A DNA stretch of 13,112 nt from Fervidobacterium sp. (GTDB taxonomy: Bacteria; Thermotogota; Thermotogae; Thermotogales; Fervidobacteriaceae), in contig DPXZ01000138.1 in the NCBI GenBank assembly GCA_003526765.1, positions 1-13,112 of the forward strand, given 5' to 3'. Of the stretch, positions 6,429 through 12,947 are shown piece by piece (within the stretch, counting starts at the first letter, position 1; the number at the start of each line of letters is the position of its first letter). The translations under genes were made by a program, and so were the position numbers. Under the pieces are notes generated by a model, which was not told the DNA's origin, made no database searches, and was given only the letters and a program-made list of their open reading frames with translations.

Positions 6429-8768
6429 TTAGTTTAAATTAAATATTTTTTTCTCAATGAATTCTTTGTTGTAGTCATAATCGTAGTCTGAGAATATTGC
6501 TTTTCCAAGTACATACACACTGCCGTTACCATAACTGAATCTCGCTGCCAATACAACTTTATCAACAGGTGCTGCATCATTTTTGTTGTCCGCATCCATC
6601 GTCTTTGCACTGTCAGATGAAACAAGTACATCTGCATTTCCATATAATATTATAGAACAAGTTGAATAAAATCTCAAGTGCTGAGCTAAGATTTTAAAAT
6701 TCGACCCATAATTGCTTGCGTCGTCTATGACCTGATCATCGTTGAATCGAACTGGTGCATTGAGGTAATCAAGTATCGTGTTCATGTCTTCCGTATAACC
6801 GCCATTACTATAGTCGCTCTTGGATGTAAGTATCAATGTTCCACCACTCTTGACAAAATCTGCGATTTCTTTCAGTTCATCATCCGAAAAGCCTTTACCG
6901 TTCATGATAACTAAATATTTGCCATCTATATTGTCGATTTTATTTATGTATTGTGTCCCAAATCCGTTATTTTTCAGTGCATTTTCAAGTTTTTTTAGAT
7001 TACTTGGGCCATAATCGTTGGCATGTCCTTGGTCTATATATACAATCTTTTTGAACTCTTTAACGGAGGATGTTATCACTGGCTTCAAATTGAATGCCTC
7101 GTACAACTTGTCTAAGCTTTCTACATTGATGCCATTCTTGATCTGTTCACTGTAAATCTTTAGATACTCACTATCGCTACCTGGAACGATGTATATCTTC
7201 CCTTGGAATGAGTTAAGCCATTCAACTTCATCTGGCAGAAGGTCTTTGAAAAAGCTCAATCCGTCTTCTTTCGGTGTTGGAATTATAATTGCATCAATTC
7301 CTTCGTAATTTGTCAACATCGTACCTGAGTATACGACACTGTTACCATCTTTCTCTAAAGCAGTTAAGAATTCCATTAAAGCGGAATTCAAATCATTCTC
7401 GTGAAGTTTGTCAACAAGGACGGTAAGGCCAGTCTTTTCGGCAATGTCAATCTTCTTTGATTGTATAACTTTGCCGTTTACAACAAATTCTAAGTTGTGT
7501 GTTCCTGATGGTAATTTTCCTATGTTCAACTCTTTATCGTACACTATACCGTACGGCTCCAATTCGAATGTCTCAGAGTAAATTTGTACTTTATCCAATA
7601 GTACGGTCAATGTCGAGTTTATTGCTTTATCTGATGCGTTGTAAACATCGAATACACTTGTCACGTTTTGGTTTATGTTTGGTTTGTCTGGTCCTATTCT
7701 GAGATGGTTTACTTTGAGCGGTTCTGAACTTTCCGCCCATATAGGTGCGGAGACTATTTCATCACCGTCTTTCTGGAATATGTGGACAAGATACCATTCA
7801 AATCCATCGGGTACAGTTAATTCTTTGGAATAATCGAATTTGTCTCCTAAACTCGACAATTCATCGACGATACCACTTTGACTGACGATCGTCATCTTTG
7901 CTACGGGGTCTTTGGTGTCTTCGTAGTGGACGTACAATTTTACTGCCGTTTCATCGTTTATCACACTGCCCATGATTGAATTGTTGCCATAGAAATAGAG
8001 TTTTGCATTTCTGTCTTCAGTAGCAAAAGTTCTGCGATTCCAAAGTGCATCCATCAAATCGTCGTAAGTCAGCGCATTAGCAAGTATGCCTGTCCGCGAT
8101 TCATTTGCACTAATCCAATTCTCTTTGTGATTGTCTTGATTTGCAGTAGCACTAACATGCCAACCTCGGTTTAGGGCCAATATGTAGTTGTTGTACATCT
8201 CCTCTGAAATTGTATCGTTATTCGAGGAATTACCATTACCGACTTCCAAGAGGTTTACATACCTATCAGCCGCTGGCACAAACCAAAAGTCTTGGAAGTT
8301 ACCGAATGTAACACCAGGATGATTGAACTGTGCAAGTTTCTTGTGTTCGACTATCCACTTGTAGAAATCTTTTAAGTCGCCGTTATCATCTCTGCTTATA
8401 AAATCGAGTGTTTCGTATACGTTGATGTGGCCAGAACCTGCAGTCCATTCAAAACCCTGCAATCCCACAAACTTTCCAGCGATTGTTGCAGCTCTCGCAG
8501 ATTGTTGTACCAGCTTAGTTTTCTGTTGCCCATCGATTGGAATTTTCATGAAATAGCAGTGGTCCGTAACTGCGAGAAAATCTCCAAAGTCGGACGCATG
8601 TGCATACGCTTGGTTAGGTGTTCCTTTGCCATCCGAATAGGATGTGTGCGAGTGCAAATTTCCATAAAATATGGTATAATCGTTGTAGTTAACTTGATAT
8701 GTACTTTCCGCGAAGATTGTCCCGACAACTAAGAACAACAGAACAAACAAGGATAAAAACCGTTTCAT
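6429..8768 (-). CDS. Secreted multidomain PHP-type metallohydrolase, substrate unknown
   Basis: The 779-residue product starts with a clear signal peptide (MKR, a hydrophobic stretch to residue 19, likely cleavage after Ala20). A PHP domain resembling the CehA/McbA group follows, with metal ligands in order: NLHSHT (His39, His41), TDH (Asp69, His70), GFEW (Glu107), NHPG (His150) and DNH (Asp212, His214). PHP enzymes are metal-dependent phosphoesterases or hydrolases. Residues about 355-445 look like a CARDB/Ig-like beta domain. Residues about 447-535 and 573-779 each look like a glutamine-amidotransferase-like/DUF4350-type alpha-beta fold (for example DELKEIADFVKSGGTLIL at 630-647), possibly duplicated. 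No cell-wall anchor is visible. It stands alone, with its own promoter and terminator. The start ATG has AAAGGGGGAC upstream. PHP and secretion calls are firm; C-terminal domain calls are inference and the substrate is unknown. Confidence 0.85.
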   Translation of the reverse strand: MKRFLSLFVLLFLVVGTIFAESTYQVNYNDYTIFYGNLHSHTSYSDGKGTPNQAYAHASDFGDFLAVTDHCYFMKIPIDGQQKTKLVQQSARAATIAGKFVGLQGFEWTAGSGHINVYETLDFISRDDNGDLKDFYKWIVEHKKLAQFNHPGVTFGNFQDFWFVPAADRYVNLLEVGNGNSSNNDTISEEMYNNYILALNRGWHVSATANQDNHKENWISANESRTGILANALTYDDLMDALWNRRTFATEDRNAKLYFYGNNSIMGSVINDETAVKLYVHYEDTKDPVAKMTIVSQSGIVDELSSLGDKFDYSKELTVPDGFEWYLVHIFQKDGDEIVSAPIWAESSEPLKVNHLRIGPDKPNINQNVTSVFDVYNASDKAINSTLTVLLDKVQIYSETFELEPYGIVYDKELNIGKLPSGTHNLEFVVNGKVIQSKKIDIAEKTGLTVLVDKLHENDLNSALMEFLTALEKDGNSVVYSGTMLTNYEGIDAIIIPTPKEDGLSFFKDLLPDEVEWLNSFQGKIYIVPGSDSEYLKIYSEQIKNGINVESLDKLYEAFNLKPVITSSVKEFKKIVYIDQGHANDYGPSNLKKLENALKNNGFGTQYINKIDNIDGKYLVIMNGKGFSDDELKEIADFVKSGGTLILTSKSDYSNGGYTEDMNTILDYLNAPVRFNDDQVIDDASNYGSNFKILAQHLRFYSTCSIILYGNADVLVSSDSAKTMDADNKNDAAPVDKVVLAARFSYGNGSVYVLGKAIFSDYDYDYNKEFIEKKIFNLN

Positions 8769-8832
8769 AACCCAATGTCCCCCTTTTTATTTGTAATTTT
8801 GATTTAGATACATCATTAATACGTTGTCCGTA

Positions 8833-8868
8833 ACATTTTATTATACCACTTCCTTTTTTGCAATACAA
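8833..8868 (-). promoter_or_regulatory. Promoter of the secreted PHP gene, extended -10 type
   Basis: On the minus strand TTGTAT (8863-8868) is separated by 17 bases from TATAAT (8840-8845), again with a TG one base upstream (TGGTATAAT). The start would be near 8833, giving a leader of about 65 bases that includes the AAAGGGGGAC ribosome site. A palindrome lies four bases upstream of the -35. Confidence 0.72.
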
Positions 8869-8871
8869 CTC

Positions 8872-8891
8872 TTTGGTATTACTGTGCCAAA
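8872..8891. promoter_or_regulatory. Operator-like palindrome between divergent promoters
   Basis: The 20-base site TTTGGTATTACTGTGCCAAA is an inverted repeat of TTTGGYA arms around six bases (one mismatch in seven). It sits between the -35 boxes of the PHP gene and the tRNA unit. The shape fits a dimeric repressor or activator, for example of the LacI type, but no regulator gene is nearby and I cannot name one. Confidence 0.45.
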
Positions 8892-8899
8892 ATTGGTTC

Positions 8900-8935
8900 T
8901 TGACAGTACCACCTCACTATGATAAAATGTTACCG
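8900..8935 (+). promoter_or_regulatory. Strong promoter of the tRNA unit
   Basis: A perfect TTGACA (8900-8905) lies 17 bases from TAAAAT (8923-8928), which also has a TG extension (TGATAAAAT). The start would be near 8935, about 26 bases before the first tRNA. This is the best promoter match in the window, as expected for stable RNA. Confidence 0.82.
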
Positions 8936-8960
8936 CTGTTTGTGAATGAGCAGTACAAGT

Positions 8961-9036
8961 GGCGGCGTAGCTCAGTGGCTAGAGCAGATGATTCATAATC
9001 ATCGTGTCAAGGGTCCGAGTCCCTTCGCCGCCACCA
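8961..9036 (+). tRNA. tRNA with CAT anticodon, probably elongator tRNA-Met
   Basis: A full 76-base cloverleaf is visible: acceptor GGCGGCG/CGCCGCC, D stem GCTC/GAGC, anticodon stem GATGA/TCATC with loop TTCATAA (anticodon CAT at 8994-8996), T stem AAGGG/CCCTT with loop TCCGAGT, discriminator A and an encoded CCA. The paired 1-72 position and the lack of three G:C pairs in the anticodon stem argue against initiator tRNA. The acceptor resembles elongator tRNA-Met of Bacillus. A tRNA-Ile whose C34 is converted to lysidine also has CAT in the gene and cannot be excluded by eye. Confidence 0.93.
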
Positions 9037-9043
9037 ATTTTTA

Positions 9044-9064
9044 GGCTTCGCGATTCTCGAAGCC
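9044..9064 (+). other. Hairpin in tRNA spacer that takes in the 5' end of tRNA-Thr
   Basis: GGCTTCG (9044-9050) and CGAAGCC (9058-9064) form a perfect 7-base-pair stem around a 7-base loop in the spacer between the two tRNAs. The last three bases, GCC, are the first three of tRNA-Thr, so the hairpin and the acceptor stem cannot form together. No T-tract follows, so it is not a terminator. Confidence 0.6.
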
Positions 9065-9137
9065 AGCGTAGCTCAACCGGCAGAGCGACGCATTCGTAAT
9101 GCGTAGGTTGAGGGTTCAAGTCCCTCCGCTGGCTCCA
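9062..9137 (+). tRNA. tRNA-Thr (anticodon CGT)
   Basis: A 76-base cloverleaf: acceptor GCCAGCG/CGCTGGC, D stem GCTC/GAGC, anticodon stem ACGCA/TGCGT with loop TTCGTAA (anticodon CGT at 9095-9097, reading ACG), T stem GAGGG/CCCTC with loop TTCAAGT, discriminator T and an encoded CCA. It lies 25 bases after the CAT tRNA and shares its promoter. The spacer plus its first three bases can form a competing hairpin. Confidence 0.96.
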
Positions 9138-9180
9138 GTAGAGTATGAATAGTAAAAGAAGATATTAGAACAATCGATTT

Positions 9181-9208
9181 GGGACTCTGAGTGAGTCCCT
9201 TATTTTTT
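9181..9208 (+). terminator. Rho-independent terminator of the tRNA unit
   Basis: GGGACTC and GAGTCCC form a perfect 7-base-pair stem with a 5-base loop (TGAGT), followed by TTATTTTTT. It lies 43 bases after tRNA-Thr and upstream of the obg control region, so it ends the tRNA transcript. The rest of 9138-9180 shows nothing I can name. Confidence 0.88.
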
Positions 9209-9225
9209 GCACTCTCGCGATATTT

Positions 9226-9257
9226 CACAAAACTTTGTGGCGTACAAAAGCGTTTTG
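9226..9257. repeat. Two adjacent short palindromes upstream of obg
   Basis: CACAAA-AC-TTTGTG (9226-9239) and CAAAA-GCG-TTTTG (9245-9257) are perfect inverted repeats six bases apart. The first is followed by GGCG rather than T residues and neither looks like a terminator. They could be protein sites or weak RNA hairpins, or reflect AT-rich composition. Confidence 0.35.
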
Positions 9258-9301
9258 AAACTGTTATTTGTAGATGATACGGGGATTGATTTAACAATAG
9301 G

Positions 9302-9339
9302 TTCAATCATATTGGCTACAATATAGTATAATATTGGAT
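9302..9339 (+). promoter_or_regulatory. Candidate promoter of the obg operon
   Basis: A perfect TATAAT (9327-9332) lies about 50 bases before obg. The upstream partner TTCAAT (9302-9307) is weak and its spacing of 19 bases is long. Another pairing, TTAACA (9291-9296) with TACAAT (9317-9322), has 20-base spacing. A promoter is expected here because a terminator lies upstream, but its exact elements are uncertain. Confidence 0.45.
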
Positions 9340-9391
9340 GGAACTGAAGTATGGAAAAGAAAACGGGTAAGAACGCAAAGAGGTGTCTACA

Positions 9392-10711
9392 GTGGAAAAG
9401 ATCGATTTTATTGATGTAGTCGATATCGTTGTGAAAGCTGGCGACGGTGGAAATGGTGCAGTAACGTTTCGTCGGGAGAAGTATATACCGTACGGTGGTC
9501 CTGACGGTGGGGATGGCGGAGATGGCGGCTTTGTCTTTTTGATCGCTGATCCGACACTTTCCACACTATATCACTTGACGGAAAAGAAAAGATACATTGC
9601 ACAGAATGGAGAAAACGGTAGAAAGAAAAAACAGAGTGGGAAGAATGGTAACGATGTAATATTGCGTGTTCCCGTGGGAACAATAGTAAAAGATTTCGAG
9701 ACTAGAGAAATACTCGCAGACCTCGATGAACCTGGAAAGTATTGCTGTGTCGCACGTGGCGGGAAGGGCGGGAAAGGTAATACGCATTTCAAGTCTGCGA
9801 CGAATCAAACACCGAAGTTCGCTGAACAAGGTGCAAAGGGTGAAGAGAAGACTGTCCTTCTTGAACTTAAACTGCTTGCAGATGCAGGTTTGATAGGCTA
9901 TCCAAACGTTGGAAAGAGTTCAATAATATCGCGTATCAGTAATGCTCATCCAAAGATTGCAAATTATCCTTTCACAACATTAGTACCAAATCTTGGTGTG
10001 GTTGTAGTCGATAGTACGTCTGGTACTTCTTTCATGGTGGCAGATGTGCCAGGTCTTATAAAAGGTGCAAGCGAGGGAAAGGGCTTGGGCAATATATTTC
10101 TGAAGCATGTAGAACGCTGCGAGGTTATAGTACATGTGTTAGACTTATCCGGTAGTGATGGAAGGGATCCGCTGCAAGATTATTACGATATACGTAAGGA
10201 ATTGGGGTTTTTTAATAAAGACCTCGCAAAAAAGCCAGAGATCATAGTTGGAAATAAATGTGATTTACTTAGCGATGACGAGCTGCAAATTGCAAAAAGT
10301 AGGATAGAAGACAAATTGGGGAAGAAATTGATACTTGTCTCAACAGTTACTGGAAGTGGATTAGATGATCTTAAATATGCTATTTGGGATATTATCCGCG
10401 AGAGCAAGAAATTATTTGCAGGCACGTTAGACCTTTCTAAGATCGAATTTGTAAGGCCAGAACCTGTCAGGATCACGATGCCAGATAGGATAGATGTGAA
10501 AATTGTGCGAAATGGGAATGATGAGTTCGAGGTCGTAAGTGAATATGTGAAAAAGTATATGGAAAAATACAGGATGGATGCAAAATATCTCTTAGACGAT
10601 ATATTGGAGATGCTGCAGAAGAGTGGTTTAGATGAAAAATTGAGACGGGCTGGTGCGAAAGATGGAGATACTGTATGGCTTGAGGGAGTTGAATTCACTT
10701 TCAAAGAGTAA
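9392..10711 (+). CDS. obg: GTPase Obg (CgtA), ribosome-assembly GTPase
   Basis: Obg binds the 50S subunit during late assembly and links ribosome maturation to stress and growth. Numbered from the longer GTG frame (subtract three), the glycine-rich Obg fold covers about 1-160 (AGDGGNG, GGPDGGDGGDGG, RGGKGGKGN). The G domain has GYPNVGKS (172-179), YPFTT (195-199), DVPG (221-224) and NKCD (291-294). A C-terminal OCT domain runs from about 360 to the end, so all three domains are present. GTG 9383 is the tail of the Shine-Dalgarno GAGGTG (9380-9385); GTG 9392, six bases later and giving MEKIDFIDVVDI, is the preferred start (439 residues). It is the first gene of the plus-strand operon, and nadD starts inside its 3' end, an arrangement often conserved in bacteria. 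Very secure. Confidence 0.97.
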   Translation: MEKIDFIDVVDIVVKAGDGGNGAVTFRREKYIPYGGPDGGDGGDGGFVFLIADPTLSTLYHLTEKKRYIAQNGENGRKKKQSGKNGNDVILRVPVGTIVKDFETREILADLDEPGKYCCVARGGKGGKGNTHFKSATNQTPKFAEQGAKGEEKTVLLELKLLADAGLIGYPNVGKSSIISRISNAHPKIANYPFTTLVPNLGVVVVDSTSGTSFMVADVPGLIKGASEGKGLGNIFLKHVERCEVIVHVLDLSGSDGRDPLQDYYDIRKELGFFNKDLAKKPEIIVGNKCDLLSDDELQIAKSRIEDKLGKKLILVSTVTGSGLDDLKYAIWDIIRESKKLFAGTLDLSKIEFVRPEPVRITMPDRIDVKIVRNGNDEFEVVSEYVKKYMEKYRMDAKYLLDDILEMLQKSGLDEKLRRAGAKDGDTVWLEGVEFTFKE

Positions 10712-11321
10712 GACCGCTGTCGTGTACGGTGGTTCTTTCAATCCACCGCACTTTGGCCACATTGCCATACTAAGCTATGCTTTCGATTTCTTTGATGCAG
10801 ATTTTTACATCGTTCCTACAAGAATGCCTCCACACAAGAAGGTACATGTTTCTTTTGAAGAACGTTTCAGGTGGGCATCGAAGGTCTTCAGTTCATTTGA
10901 GAAGGACAATTTGTTTGTAACAGACATGGAAAATCACATAGAGGGAATGAACTATGCAATCAAGAACGTTGATTATTTCATCCAATATTACGAAGAAGTG
11001 ATTTTGTTGGTTGGTGAGGATGCGCTTGGGAACATCGAGAGTTGGTATGAATATGAAAAGTTGTTGAGTTTAGCAAAGTTGGCAGTCTACCCTCGAACAA
11101 GAGATGGCAGTCTTTACAAAAGAGGTAAATCAGTCCTCGGTCAGCTGTATTCGAGGGTCGTAGAATTGAATTTCCCACTATTTGAGGTTTCATCGTCAGA
11201 TATACGAGAAAGAATCAGAGAGGGAAAGAGTGTCGTGGGATTGCTGCCAGAATGTATAAGAAAGGACGTTGAGATGGTTTACTCAGTGACAAGATTTTTT
11301 GAGGGAGGAAAGGAACATTGA
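10689..11321 (+). CDS. nadD: Nicotinate-nucleotide adenylyltransferase
   Basis: NadD transfers AMP from ATP to nicotinate mononucleotide, making deamido-NAD, the penultimate step of NAD synthesis. The sequence shows the nucleotidyltransferase motif GGSFNPPHFGH, then PTRMPPHK, VGEDALGNIESW, and the C-terminal SSSDIRERIREG segment typical of the family. Size (210 residues from the chosen start) is normal. The start is uncertain: the open frame reaches back to GTG 10653, with ATG 10662 and TTG 10680 also possible. TTG 10689 gives the usual short lead before the VVYGGSFNPPH strand, though its ribosome site (GAGG at 10682) is rather close. Any of these starts lies inside obg. The stop overlaps the next gene as TTGA. 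Function secure, start about 50%. Confidence 0.93.
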   Translation: MNSLSKSKTAVVYGGSFNPPHFGHIAILSYAFDFFDADFYIVPTRMPPHKKVHVSFEERFRWASKVFSSFEKDNLFVTDMENHIEGMNYAIKNVDYFIQYYEEVILLVGEDALGNIESWYEYEKLLSLAKLAVYPRTRDGSLYKRGKSVLGQLYSRVVELNFPLFEVSSSDIRERIREGKSVVGLLPECIRKDVEMVYSVTRFFEGGKEH

Positions 11322-12283
11322 AAGAGAATTTTCTGCCCGGTAAAGTGGGATTGGCACCTATGGCGGGTATAACGGATTATCCATTCAGAAAGATCTGTTT
11401 TGAATACGGTGCTCCATTTGCATTTACCGAGATGATAAGTGCAAAAAGTGTGTTACTCAATCTTGAAGTCAACGAGCAGTACTTTCCAAGGAGTGATGAA
11501 AGGGAACGTATAGGTATTCAGCTCTTTGGCTATGATCCAGTTGAATTGGCCCAGGCTGCTCAGATGGTGCAAGATAAGGCACTTTGGGTGGATTTGAATG
11601 CGGGTTGTCCAGCTACTAAGATCGTTAAGAGAAATGCAGGTGCTGCATTACTTAAAGATTTGAAGCATTTTAGATTAGTTGTGAGGGAAATGAAAAAGGT
11701 AACACGGAGACTTTCCGTGAAAACTCGCATAGGATGGGATAGAGATGAATTTGAACACATCTATAACATCCTTGTAGAGGAAGGTGTCGACGCAATCTTC
11801 GTACACGGCAGGACAGCGAGGCAGATGTATGCTGGCAAGGCTAGCTGGAATATCTACAATCACGGAGATGTGCCGATGTACTTGAGTGGTGATATCTACA
11901 CACGAGAAGATATCAAGAGGGCGATCGAAGTGTCCGGCGCAAGTGGAGTCATAGTAGCACGCGGTAGTATAGGAAATCCTTGGATCTTTTCATCACTGAA
12001 GGATACTGGCAGGAATGAAAATGTGGATAAAATGGAGAGATTGAGCGTTGTACTGAGGCACCTAGACTATCTTGAAATTGAATACGGCGACTACGGTGCA
12101 GTTGTGTTTAGAAAGTACGTTGCCGGATATACAAAAACTTTAGTTGGCGCAAGGGAATTCAGGGCAAATGTAATGAATCTGGATACTATCGAGAAACTTA
12201 AAGAAAGTTTCATTGAGTATTTTTCGAAACTTGATTTGGAACGTTCATCTGAGTATACGAGCACTGGAGGAAATTTAGAATGA
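11318..12283 (+). CDS. tRNA-dihydrouridine synthase, Dus family
   Basis: This flavoenzyme reduces specific uridines of tRNA (mostly in the D loop) to dihydrouridine with NAD(P)H. The 321-residue TIM-barrel protein has the family marks: LAPMAGITDYPFRK (FMN site), the FTEMISAKS stretch, LNAGCPATKIVKRNAGAALL with catalytic Cys97, VKTRIGWD, VHGRTARQMYAG, and the phosphate-binding segment SGVIVARGSIGNPWIF. Length is normal. It starts at TTG 11318, with GGAGG nine bases upstream and the TTG overlapping the nadD stop, and ends in an ATGA overlap with the next gene. I do not assign A, B or C subtype; it is most like the DusB group usual in Gram-positive and deep-branching bacteria. Secure as Dus. Confidence 0.95.
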   Translation: MKENFLPGKVGLAPMAGITDYPFRKICFEYGAPFAFTEMISAKSVLLNLEVNEQYFPRSDERERIGIQLFGYDPVELAQAAQMVQDKALWVDLNAGCPATKIVKRNAGAALLKDLKHFRLVVREMKKVTRRLSVKTRIGWDRDEFEHIYNILVEEGVDAIFVHGRTARQMYAGKASWNIYNHGDVPMYLSGDIYTREDIKRAIEVSGASGVIVARGSIGNPWIFSSLKDTGRNENVDKMERLSVVLRHLDYLEIEYGDYGAVVFRKYVAGYTKTLVGAREFRANVMNLDTIEKLKESFIEYFSKLDLERSSEYTSTGGNLE

Positions 12284-12888
12284 CTAATATATACTTAGTT
12301 AGACATGGTAGCACCGAGTGGAACGAAAAGAGAATATGGCAAGGGGTCGTAGATACTGAACTTTCAACCAGAGGGATAGAAGAAGTAGAGAAAGTAGCCG
12401 AGTTTTTCAAGAATAAATCGATAGATGCAATCTTCTCAAGTCCGATGAGGAGAGCTCTTCAAACTGCTAACATCATTGCATCAAAAATAGGATACGATAG
12501 TGATAAGATAATTATAGATAATAGATTGAGAGAATGTGAGATCAGGCTTTGGAATGGCAAGACTAATGAAGAAATCGCGCAGCTATATGCCATGCAATTT
12601 CAGGAATGGTTTACAAACTTAAACTCCAATATTGCTGGAGTTGAATCACTTGAGAGTGTTCAGAAGCGTATGTACGATTTATTGAGAGATGTAATTGTTC
12701 ACTTTACTAACAAAAATGTTATAATTGTCTCGCACGCAATTGCGATGAGAATGCTCATCAGTAAGATACTCAATCTGATACCGCCTGATCATCTGAATTT
12801 CACCTTAGATAATGCTTCTGTAAGTTCCCTGATCTCGAACGATGGTAAAATAAAAGTGAGGTTTCTGAATTACACCAGCAATTTGTGA
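12280..12888 (+). CDS. Histidine phosphatase superfamily protein (phosphoglycerate-mutase-like)
   Basis: These enzymes use a phospho-histidine intermediate to hydrolyse or transfer phosphate. The 202 residues show the signature LVRHGSTEWN with nucleophile His9, the arginine of SSPMRRALQTA, the LRECE acidic region (Glu85 the likely proton donor), and the second histidine in VIIVSHA (His152). The size fits broad-specificity phosphatases, GpmB-like and CobC-like members rather than true cofactor-dependent mutase (about 250 residues). In LRECEIRLWNG the usual LRExxxGxWEG glycine is replaced, so substrate choice cannot be inferred. The ATG overlaps the dus stop (ATGA) and GGAGG lies nine bases upstream. 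Its last position in the obg-nadD-dus string may mean housekeeping nucleotide or phosphoester clean-up, which is speculation. Confidence 0.9.
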   Translation: MTNIYLVRHGSTEWNEKRIWQGVVDTELSTRGIEEVEKVAEFFKNKSIDAIFSSPMRRALQTANIIASKIGYDSDKIIIDNRLRECEIRLWNGKTNEEIAQLYAMQFQEWFTNLNSNIAGVESLESVQKRMYDLLRDVIVHFTNKNVIIVSHAIAMRMLISKILNLIPPDHLNFTLDNASVSSLISNDGKIKVRFLNYTSNL

Positions 12889-12947
12889 TTTTTCAAGATT
12901 CGAAATGTCTAAAGAGATAGGAAAGTTGAAGAAAAGGGGGTAACACT

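Noticed and set aside
8769..8833. Riboswitch in the leader of the secreted PHP gene
   Set aside because: The leader is only about 65 bases and shows no known aptamer core or switchable terminator.
9073..9306. Minus-strand open frame of 77 codons with a C-terminal run like EGLEPSTYALRM
   Set aside because: It is antisense to tRNA-Thr. Such tRNA-antisense frames are a well-known false gene found in many annotations, and no ribosome site supports it.
10183..10704. Minus-strand 173-codon frame opposite obg
   Set aside because: Serine-rich antisense shadow of a firmly identified gene, with no recognisable domain.
12905..12943. Twelve-codon frame ending in the ribosome site of the last membrane-protein gene, like a leader peptide
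   Set aside because: It has no Shine-Dalgarno of its own, no run of regulatory codons and no attenuator hairpin after it. The overlap with the ribosome site is probably chance.
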